Source: Chlorobiota bacterium
GTDB taxonomy: Bacteria; Bacteroidota; Bacteroidia; Bacteroidales; VadinHA17
DNA length: 37,358 nt
Assembly (NCBI GenBank): GCA_013152085.1
Contig: JAADHC010000055.1
Location: forward strand, 29,545 to 66,902
Direction of reading: 5' to 3'
The translations under genes were made by a program, and so were the position numbers. The notes under the pieces were generated by a model. That model had not been told where the DNA came from, did not search any database, and saw only the letters and a program-made list of their open reading frames with translations. This document shows, one piece after another, positions 29,037 through 35,393 of the stretch (position 1 is the first letter of the stretch; the number at the start of each line of letters is the position of its first letter).

Positions 29037-29801
29037 ATGATGTTAAAAATAGAAAATTTGCATGCCTCTATAGAGGGAAAAGAAATTCTGAAAGGAATCA
29101 ACCTGGAAATCAACGAGGGAGAAGTGCATGCGATCATGGGACCCAACGGTTCCGGGAAAAGCACCCTGGCCTCTGTAATTGTCGGAAGGGATTATGTTCA
29201 AATTACGGATGGACGTATTTTGTATGACGGTGAAGATATTACTAAATGGTCACCTGAAGAACGTGCCCTGAAGGGCGTTTTTCTCGGTTTTCAGTATCCG
29301 GTTGAAATTCCCGGGGTGAGTATGGTGAACTTCCTTCGGGCGGCCATTAACGAACAGCGTAAATACCGGGGTGAAGAACCCATCTCTCCTTCCGAATTTC
29401 TGCGTATTATGAGGGAAAAGAAAAATCTGGTGGGTATTGATTCGGCATTGACCAACCGTTCGGTGAACGAAGGATTTTCCGGCGGGGAAAAAAAGAAAAA
29501 CGAAATCTTCCAGATGGCCATGCTTGAACCGCGTCTTGCCATACTTGACGAAACGGATTCAGGACTTGATATCGATGCCCTGCGTACCGTAGCTCAGGGA
29601 GTTAATGCCCTGAAACGCCCGGATAACGCGACCATTGTGATTACCCATTACCAGCGGTTACTCAATTATATTGTTCCCGATTTTGTTCATGTCCTTTACA
29701 AAGGAAAAATCTTAAAGTCCAGCGGGAAGGAACTGGCTCTTGAATTGGAGGAAAAAGGGTACGACTGGCTGCAGGATGATAACGGTAACGGAGGAATATA
29801 G
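29037..29801 (+). CDS. sufC: Fe-S assembly ATPase SufC
   Basis: A 254-residue ABC-type ATPase that powers conformational change of the SufBCD scaffold. Walker A GPNGSGKS is at about 35-42, the signature SGGEKKKNE and Walker B LAILDETDSGLD follow, and the switch histidine lies in IVITHY. Two adjacent ATG codons (29037 and 29040) are possible starts. GGA just before the first leaves better spacing to the second. The stop overlaps the region before sufD, consistent with coupled translation. Confidence 0.97.
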   Translation: MMLKIENLHASIEGKEILKGINLEINEGEVHAIMGPNGSGKSTLASVIVGRDYVQITDGRILYDGEDITKWSPEERALKGVFLGFQYPVEIPGVSMVNFLRAAINEQRKYRGEEPISPSEFLRIMREKKNLVGIDSALTNRSVNEGFSGGEKKKNEIFQMAMLEPRLAILDETDSGLDIDALRTVAQGVNALKRPDNATIVITHYQRLLNYIVPDFVHVLYKGKILKSSGKELALELEEKGYDWLQDDNGNGGI

Positions 29802-29803
29802 TG

Positions 29804-31180
29804 ATGGGAAAAGAGGTATTGCGGAACAAAACACCTGAGCTGACCCGCATGGTTCTCGACCGGTTTGAAAAAACCGGGACCTCGGTGAAAACCGGACTGC
29901 TGCCTGCTGTTAAAATTATGCAGCAAAAGGGGCGGGAAGCTTTCCTTACCTACGGAATCCCAGGGTACAAAAATGAGAAATACCGGTTTACACCTGTTCA
30001 GAAATACTTTGAAAAAAACATTCCTCCGTTGATGGTTCCCAGAAACAGGAATTTCAAATTGGATGATATTTTCCGCTGTGATATCCCGACACTGAACACA
30101 TTCATGCATGTCGTGCTGAATGGCTTCTATTTTGAGGAAACATCTTCCCTTGGAAAAATGGAGGATGGCATTCGCATAGGCGGTTTGCGACAAGCAATGA
30201 AAGAGATGCCCGGATTAGTATCCAAATACCTGAACCTGGCAGCCGGTGAAAGTACCGACGGGTTGGTGGCTCTTAATGCTGCCTTTGCTACAGACGGTTT
30301 TTTTATTTATGTCCCGGATAATGTAGTGATGGAAAAACCCGTGCAGGTGGTAAATATCGTTAATGATAACCAGAGTGATTTGGTGCAGTACCGAAACCTG
30401 ATTGTCCTGGGAAAAAACAGCGAGGCAAGGATCGTGGTCTGTGATCATACCCTCTCCGAATATGAATCATTATCCAATTCGGTAACCGAAGTGTTTATGG
30501 ACCGTGAAGCCAGACTGGATATGACACGTTTACAGAATGAGAATAACAATGCAACAAATATCACCCATACCTTCATTCGCCAGGAAGCGCGAACCTTATT
30601 GAACAACAATCATATTTCTCTCCACGGAGGTCATATCCGGAACAACCTGGATATTGTACTCGTCGGGTCTCATGCGAAAAGTCATGCCAACGGACTTTTT
30701 CTGATGGACCATGATCAGCATGTGGATAATCACGTCTTTGTCTCCCATGCTGCTCCCGAATGTTTCAGTAACCAGCTTTATAAAGGGGTGCTGAACAACA
30801 ATGCAACAGGTGTTTTTTCCGGTAAGATCCTTGTTGAGAAAGGAGCTCAGAAAACAGAGGCTTACCAGGTAAATAAAAATATTCTCCTGACCGATACGGC
30901 CAAAATGAATTCCAAACCGCAACTGGAAATATATGCGGATGATGTAAAATGTACACACGGGGCTACCGTGGGACAACTGGACGAGGAGGCCATGTTTTAT
31001 TTACGCTCGAGGGGCATCCGTGAAAATGATGCCCGCCTGATGCTGATGTATGCCTTTGCCCATGACGTAGTCAGGAAGATCAGGATCGAGGTTTTACAAG
31101 ACCGGATCACCGAGCTGGTCGAAAAACGCCTGAAAGGAGATATCCCCAAATGTCATACCTGTCTGGTAAACTATTCTTAA
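29804..31180 (+). CDS. sufD: Fe-S cluster assembly protein SufD
   Basis: A 458-residue paralogue of SufB that pairs with it in the SufBC2D complex and helps iron entry. The N-terminal third is divergent, the central beta-helix includes NAAFATDGFFIYVPDNV, and the C-terminal motif KCTHGATVGQLDEEAMFYLRS carries the conserved Cys and His region. GTG 29801 overlaps the sufC stop, but ATG 29804 has GGAGG ten bases upstream and is preferred. sufS starts 12 bp later. Confidence 0.94.
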   Translation: MGKEVLRNKTPELTRMVLDRFEKTGTSVKTGLLPAVKIMQQKGREAFLTYGIPGYKNEKYRFTPVQKYFEKNIPPLMVPRNRNFKLDDIFRCDIPTLNTFMHVVLNGFYFEETSSLGKMEDGIRIGGLRQAMKEMPGLVSKYLNLAAGESTDGLVALNAAFATDGFFIYVPDNVVMEKPVQVVNIVNDNQSDLVQYRNLIVLGKNSEARIVVCDHTLSEYESLSNSVTEVFMDREARLDMTRLQNENNNATNITHTFIRQEARTLLNNNHISLHGGHIRNNLDIVLVGSHAKSHANGLFLMDHDQHVDNHVFVSHAAPECFSNQLYKGVLNNNATGVFSGKILVEKGAQKTEAYQVNKNILLTDTAKMNSKPQLEIYADDVKCTHGATVGQLDEEAMFYLRSRGIRENDARLMLMYAFAHDVVRKIRIEVLQDRITELVEKRLKGDIPKCHTCLVNYS

Positions 31181-31192
31181 AATGATAAGAAA

Positions 31193-32410
31193 ATGTTTGA
31201 TGTACAAAAAGTCCGGGAAGATTTTCCCATTCTGCAACAGGAAATTTACGGAAAACCCTTTGTGTATTTTGATAACGGAGCAACAACACAGAAACCCAGG
31301 GTCGTTCTGGATACGATTACCCGGCTCTACGAAATAGAAAACAGCAACATTCATCGCGGTGTGCATCATTTAAGTACCGTGACAACCGAAAATTACGAAG
31401 AAGCCCGGAAAATCATTGCCCGGTATTTTCATGTGGAAAATGAAAAGGAAATTGTATATACGCATGGAACAACCGATTCCATCAACCTGGTAGCTTTTTC
31501 TTTTGGCGAGAAGTTTATTCATGAGGGTGATGAAATTATCCTGACAGAAATGGAGCACCATGCCAACATTGTACCGTGGCAAATGTTGTGTGAGCGGAAA
31601 AAAGCACATATCAAGGTTTGGAAAATGGATGATACCGGCTGCCTGAAACTGGATGATCTCGTAAACCTGATCACTGAAAAAACAAAGCTGATCGGTGTAA
31701 CCCAGGTTTCCAATGTACTGGGTACGGTAAACCCGGTGAAAGAGATTACACAAATTGCTCATAAACATGAAGTTCCGATACTGATTGACGGGGCGCAGGG
31801 GGCTCAGCATGTCCCAACGGATCTGAGCGGGATTGATTGCGATTTTTATGCCTTTTCCGGTCATAAAATATACGGTCCGACAGGGATAGGGGTGTTATAT
31901 GCCAAGACAAAATGGCTCGAAGAGATGCCCCCTTACCAGGGTGGCGGTGATATGATCCTGTCAGTGACATTTGATCATACGGAATACCTGGAAGCTCCTT
32001 TTAAATTTGAAGCCGGCACTACAAACTATATCGGAGCGATCGGCCTGGGTGCGGCCATTCAATACCTCCGGAATATCGGGTTAAAAGAGGTGTTTGAATA
32101 TGAAGATCAACTGCTGGCGTATGCTACGGAAAAAGTTAAAGAAATTCCCGGCCTGCGAATTTATGGCGAAGCACCCCGTAAAGTAAGCATACTCTCTTTC
32201 CTTATCGACGGTATCAACGCCTATGATACGGGCCTGATCCTTGATAAGCTGGGAGTAGCTGTACGTACCGGCCATCATTGTGCTCAGCCTGTTGCCGACC
32301 ATTTCGGAATCGCCGGTACAGTGCGTGCATCATTTTCTTTTTATAATACTTTTGAAGAGGTTGATCACTTCGTGGCCGGACTTCACCGCGTGGTAGAAAT
32401 GTTTCAATAA
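31193..32410 (+). CDS. sufS: Cysteine desulfurase SufS
   Basis: A 405-residue PLP enzyme of the group II cysteine desulfurases that strips sulfur from cysteine as a persulfide for cluster assembly. The PLP lysine is K225 in FSGHKIYGP, and the persulfide cysteine is C363 in VRTGHHCAQP. Other family motifs are FDNGATTQKP (about 26-35) and EMEHHANIVPW. The extended structured region around the active Cys marks the SufE-dependent type, in agreement with sufE directly following. Confidence 0.97.
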   Translation: MFDVQKVREDFPILQQEIYGKPFVYFDNGATTQKPRVVLDTITRLYEIENSNIHRGVHHLSTVTTENYEEARKIIARYFHVENEKEIVYTHGTTDSINLVAFSFGEKFIHEGDEIILTEMEHHANIVPWQMLCERKKAHIKVWKMDDTGCLKLDDLVNLITEKTKLIGVTQVSNVLGTVNPVKEITQIAHKHEVPILIDGAQGAQHVPTDLSGIDCDFYAFSGHKIYGPTGIGVLYAKTKWLEEMPPYQGGGDMILSVTFDHTEYLEAPFKFEAGTTNYIGAIGLGAAIQYLRNIGLKEVFEYEDQLLAYATEKVKEIPGLRIYGEAPRKVSILSFLIDGINAYDTGLILDKLGVAVRTGHHCAQPVADHFGIAGTVRASFSFYNTFEEVDHFVAGLHRVVEMFQ

Positions 32411-32415
32411 TATAA

Positions 32416-32853
32416 ATGACTATGACCATACAGGAAAAACAGGATGAAATTATCGAAGAATTCAGCATTTACGAAGATTGGATGGATAAATACAGCTATC
32501 TTATCGAACTCGGTAAAGAGCTGAAACCTTTAAATCCTTCACAACACAGTAAAGAAAACCTGATTGAGGGTTGTGTCTCCAGGGTTTGGCTGGATGCCGA
32601 AATGAAAGAGGGGAAGATATTCTTTTCAGCTGACAGCGATGCCATTATCACCAAGGGGATCATTGCCCTGCTGATCAAGGTGGTTTCGGGACATACCCCT
32701 GCAGAGATTAAAGATGCTGACCTCTATTTTATTGATAAAATCGGTCTCAGGGAAAATCTTTCGCCTACCCGTGCCAATGGTTTGCTCGCCATGATCAAAC
32801 GTATACGGCTCTATGCCCTCGCCTATGATGCAAAAAGTAAACAAAGAGGATGA
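32416..32853 (+). CDS. sufE: Sulfur acceptor protein SufE
   Basis: A 145-residue protein that receives persulfide sulfur from SufS and passes it to SufB. The acceptor cysteine is C53 in LIEGCVSRVW. Flanking family motifs are YEDWMDKYSYLIELG (about 20-34) and TRANGLLAMIKRI near the end. It starts 5 bp after sufS, and its stop overlaps the ATG of the next gene (ATGA), so the last three genes are tightly coupled. Confidence 0.96.
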   Translation: MTMTIQEKQDEIIEEFSIYEDWMDKYSYLIELGKELKPLNPSQHSKENLIEGCVSRVWLDAEMKEGKIFFSADSDAIITKGIIALLIKVVSGHTPAEIKDADLYFIDKIGLRENLSPTRANGLLAMIKRIRLYALAYDAKSKQRG

Positions 32854-33179
32854 TCATGAAAGAAGAAGTGAATATTTTTGATCTGGAACAAAAGATTGTT
32901 TTTGAGCTGAAGAATATCTACGACCCGGAAATTCCGGTGAATATATATGACCTGGGTCTGATCTATGAGATTGACGTGCAGGAGGAGGGTAAGGTGAAGC
33001 TTGTGATGACCCTTACCGCTCCAAACTGTCCCATTGCCGATGAACTGCTGAATGAAGTGAAAACACGGATTGAATACATTCCGGGGGTAAAGGAAGTTGA
33101 CCTGGTGCTCACCTTCGATCCGCCCTGGGACAAAAGCATGATGAGCGAGGAGGCACAGCTGCAGCTGGGATTCCTTTAG
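32850..33179 (+). CDS. MIP18/DUF59 (SufT-like) Fe-S assembly factor
   Basis: A 109-residue single-domain DUF59 protein. The family hallmark is YDPEIPVNIYDLGLIYEI (about 22-39), and TAPNCPIADEL holds the single conserved cysteine used in related Fe-S trafficking proteins. Members help mature or deliver Fe-S clusters and are often last in suf operons of this phylum. The start could be ATG 32850, which overlaps the sufE stop, or ATG 32856 (MKEEVN). The full SufT protein is longer, so the symbol is withheld. Confidence 0.88.
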   Translation: MIMKEEVNIFDLEQKIVFELKNIYDPEIPVNIYDLGLIYEIDVQEEGKVKLVMTLTAPNCPIADELLNEVKTRIEYIPGVKEVDLVLTFDPPWDKSMMSEEAQLQLGFL

Positions 33180-33187
33180 GAAGGTTT

Positions 33188-33225
33188 AAGGTTGATTGAT
33201 GAAGGATGATCGACCTTTATATTTT
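33188..33225 (+). terminator. Possible terminator after the suf operon
   Basis: AAGGTTGAT (33188-33196) pairs with ATCGACCTT (33209-33217) with one wobble and a 12-nt loop, followed by TATATTTT. The stem is short and the T-tract imperfect, so termination strength is uncertain. Confidence 0.4.
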
Positions 33226-33226
33226 A

Positions 33227-33266
33227 CCTGCGCGTAGTTCCGCAGGAGCGAAAGCGGGCTTGCACG
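33227..33266 (+). repeat. GC-rich hairpin segment resembling the palindrome in the Rhs core
   Basis: CCTGC (33227-33231) pairs with GCAGG (33242-33246), and the segment continues AGCGAAAGCGGGCTTGC. It shares CCTGC at the start and AGCGAAAGCGGG (compare AGTGAAGGCGGG) at the end with the 30-bp insertion at 35605-35634. The relationship is tentative. Confidence 0.35.
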
Positions 33267-33492
33267 AATGCGTCATTCAGGCGGACCTGACAGGAACCTA
33301 CTGTACACCTGTAGGTTTTGCCTTAGCAGAAACGATCATATTTTACCATTGTTGGCTTTGTCTATTAGTCTGATCGTCATTTTGCCTTGTTGCGCCTCAA
33401 TTCCTCATTACCTCTTTGTCTCCTGACAGGCTGTCATGACCATCTGGTCAGTCATCGGGTTGAAGAATTTAAACGGGAAAGGATTTATACTG

Positions 33493-33509
33493 CGACCCCC
33501 CCAGGGTCG
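33493..33509. repeat. Palindrome CGACCC/GGGTCG
   Basis: A 6-bp perfect stem with loop CCCCA, flanked by TATACTG on the left. It has the same general shape as the three palindromes that follow but lacks their ATTATTGTA tail, so membership of the same family is uncertain. Confidence 0.5.
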
Positions 33510-33530
33510 GATAACAAGGTGGAATAGGTT

Positions 33531-33559
33531 GTTACAATAATGTGATCCCTATGGGATCA
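33531..33559 (-). repeat. Palindrome-plus-tail repeat, copy A (inverted orientation)
   Basis: The palindrome TGATCCC-TAT-GGGATCA (33543-33559) is preceded by GTTACAATAATG. Read on the - strand this is a 7-bp stem followed by CATTATTGTAAC, the same layout as copies B and C. The arm sequence differs from theirs but is still self-complementary. Confidence 0.7.
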
Positions 33560-33633
33560 GTACATTCCGGTGGTTCCGGAGACGAATGTTGTGGTAAAAC
33601 CTTCCCGGATGTCTCCTGAAAAGGCTGGCGGCA

Positions 33634-33662
33634 TGACTCCGCAGGAGTCATATTATTGTAAC
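33634..33662 (+). repeat. Palindrome-plus-tail repeat, copy B
   Basis: TGACTCC-GCA-GGAGTCA (33634-33650), a perfect 7-bp stem, is followed by TATTATTGTAAC. The tail matches copy A at 11 of 12 positions although the stem sequence differs. Confidence 0.7.
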
Positions 33663-33683
33663 CGGCATCACAACCAAAAAACA

Positions 33684-33712
33684 CGACTCCGTCAGGAGTC
33701 GCATTATTGTAT
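33684..33712 (+). repeat. Palindrome-plus-tail repeat, copy C
   Basis: CGACTCC-GTCA-GGAGTCG (33684-33701), a perfect 7-bp stem, is followed by CATTATTGTAT. The outer pair is C-G where copy B has T-A, so the stem is conserved by compensatory change. Confidence 0.7.
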
Positions 33713-33991
33713 TACTGCAGTTATAATGAAACTCAATGCGGAAGGGAACATAGCGATCCGTTTCGAACTTCAACACTGACGACTCCCCTACGGTTTGTGT
33801 CAGTGTCTTCGCTTCGCTTCGACATTCATCAATCGTCGTTCCTCGCTGATGCACCGGTCAGGGCTGGAAAGCTAAAAGTCCGGACATTTCGAACTTCCTC
33901 AAACGAACTTCAACTTTCCCGCAACCTGCACCCCGGGGCCCTGCACCCTGCATCGCAAAACATAAAGGTCACTAACCAGGAACCAAGAATG

Positions 33992-34030
33992 CCGAAAAAC
34001 AACGAAAATCGAAGATTTTCTGTTTTTCGG
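33992..34030. repeat. Long hairpin with GAA loop before queG
   Basis: CCGAAAAACA (33992-34001) pairs with TGTTTTTCGG (34021-34030), and inside it GAAAATC (34004-34010) pairs with GATTTTC (34014-34020) around loop GAA, for 17 bp with a 2-nt bulge. It resembles 25-61 in the outer arms, the loop and the following GGGAC. It lies 49 bp before queG and could affect its expression or be a dispersed element. Confidence 0.7.
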
Positions 34031-34078
34031 GACCATGAACTGAAAACCGGGAACCAATTTATCCCATATCTTTACAGT

Positions 34079-35017
34079 ATGCTTCCGGGAAAGGTACATG
34101 CCGAACTGATCAAACAAAAAGCCATCGAACTGGGTTTCGATGCCTGTGGTATAACAACTCCTGAACCACTCGAGGATGAGCGTTCCCGTCTGCTCGAATG
34201 GCTGGCACAGGGAAACCATGCGGATATGGGCTGGATGGAGAATCACCTGGAAAAACGGCTTGATCCTTCACTTCTCGTCCCGGGAAGTAAAAGTGTGATC
34301 GTTGTCCTGCATAACTACTATTTTCCCGGAGCCGGAGCAGGTAAGGATAACCCTGTGATCTCCCGTTATGCCCGTGGCAGGGATTATCATAAAGTGATGA
34401 AGAAGATGCTGCTGAAGCTAAAGCAATTCATTCACGATGAAATCCATCCGGTTGAAGGCAGGGCGTTTGTGGATTCCGCACCGGTACCGGAGCGTGCCCT
34501 TGCAAAGCGCGCCGGGCTGGGATGGATTGGGAAAAACAGCATGCTCATCAACCGCCGTCTGGGATCGTATGTTTTTATCGGAGAACTGATCATTGACATC
34601 GAACTTCCTCCCGACAATCCGCACATCAGCGACTTTTGCGGTACCTGTACCCGATGCATTGACACCTGCCCCACGGGTGCTATTACGCAACCCTATGTCG
34701 TTGATGCCCGTAAGTGCATCTCATGGTGGACAATAGAATACAAAGGAAATGAGATCACCGGCCACGATCCGGAAGATTTTCAATACCGCATCTTCGGCTG
34801 CGACATCTGCCAGGAGGTTTGTCCGTGGAACCGGAAAGCGCCCGTTTCTCGCGAAGAGGAATATGTCCCGGTCCCTGATTTACAGAAAATGACCCTGAAG
34901 GATTGGGAAACTATTGGAGAGGAGGAGTTCAAAACCCGCTTCGGTCACACACCCCTGATGCGTGCCGGATTTGCCGGGATCAGAAGAAATCTGAAATTCG
35001 TATCAGGAAGCAGATAA
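34079..35017 (+). CDS. queG: Epoxyqueuosine reductase QueG
   Basis: A 312-residue cobamide-dependent iron-sulfur enzyme that reduces epoxyqueuosine to queuosine in the anticodon of certain tRNAs. The N-terminal half is the cobamide/substrate domain, with FVDSAPVPERALAKRAGLGW containing the likely catalytic Asp. Two [4Fe-4S] motifs follow: CGTCTRCIDTCP (C187, C190, C193, C197) and GCDICQEVCP (C241, C244, C248). The frame is open far upstream, but ATG 34079 begins the family-like MLPGKVHAELIKQKAIELGFDACGI, and everything before it is repeat-rich filler. TATCTTTA lies so close to this ATG that a nearly leaderless message is possible. Its clusters would depend on the nearby Suf system. Confidence 0.93.
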   Translation: MLPGKVHAELIKQKAIELGFDACGITTPEPLEDERSRLLEWLAQGNHADMGWMENHLEKRLDPSLLVPGSKSVIVVLHNYYFPGAGAGKDNPVISRYARGRDYHKVMKKMLLKLKQFIHDEIHPVEGRAFVDSAPVPERALAKRAGLGWIGKNSMLINRRLGSYVFIGELIIDIELPPDNPHISDFCGTCTRCIDTCPTGAITQPYVVDARKCISWWTIEYKGNEITGHDPEDFQYRIFGCDICQEVCPWNRKAPVSREEEYVPVPDLQKMTLKDWETIGEEEFKTRFGHTPLMRAGFAGIRRNLKFVSGSR

Positions 35018-35228
35018 CTGTTCTTCGAGGTATATTTCGAAACCTCAGAGAACACTCAGGAGGTTCGGAGGACATAAAGGTAAAGTATGATTTTAATTTT
35101 AGTTGTGAGTTATAATACATTCTCCGTGATCTCTGTGATGGCTTTGAGACTATTGGGTAATAATAAAAATTAATCTAATAGACAAAATTCCTCTCTTGAA
35201 AGTTGGAGTGATCATCTGGGATCAATGA
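35018..35228. other. Non-coding gap between queG and the Rhs remnants
   Basis: There is no gene here. A hairpin with a one-base bulge, CGAAACCTC/GAGGTTCG with inner GAG/CTC (35038-35067), lies 21 bp after the queG stop and might mark its end, but it lacks a T-tract. The rest is AT-rich. The in-frame TGA at 35226-35228 abuts the start of the duplicated Rhs segment. Confidence 0.5.
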
Positions 35229-35393
35229 GCCGCCGGCAACCGCATCAGCCGCACGTCGGTGGTGGGAGGTGGGCAAACATATCCGGAAAATTGTTATATT
35301 GTAATATGGGGAGGGAATCCCGAAGCGTTGATAACGTATAAAGATGAAAATCCACAGTACACATACCACGATAAACATGATGATTCTGTGGCT
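35229..35393 (+). repeat. 165-bp direct repeat, copy 1 (copy 2 at 37194-37358)
   Basis: The segment from GCCGCCGGCAACCGCA to GATTCTGTGGCT is repeated at 37194-37358 without gaps and with three differences. The left boundary is sharp. The right boundary of copy 2 is cut by the end of the window, so the repeat may be longer. Confidence 0.92.

Larger units (their letters stand above)
33180..34078. other. Repeat-rich non-coding spacer between the suf operon and queG
   Basis: About 900 bp with no convincing gene. It is crowded with short inverted repeats (listed separately) and with low-complexity filler such as three copies of CGAACTTC (33764, 33890, 33904) and CCTGCACCC-type runs before queG. 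Additional stems are AACCTAC/GTAGGTT (33295-33317) and ACACTGAC/GTCAGTGT (33773-33806). The frames that stay open here lack any family resemblance. Such stretches in Bacteroidota chromosomes may accumulate mobile palindromic repeats. Confidence 0.7.

Noticed and set aside
33531-33712. CRISPR array
   Set aside because: The repeated units are hairpins of different sequence, one is inverted, spacing is irregular and no cas gene is present.
33707-34078. N-terminal extension of queG by 124 codons
   Set aside because: It translates the repeat-rich spacer, including the long hairpin, and shows no resemblance to QueG. The family start is at 34079.
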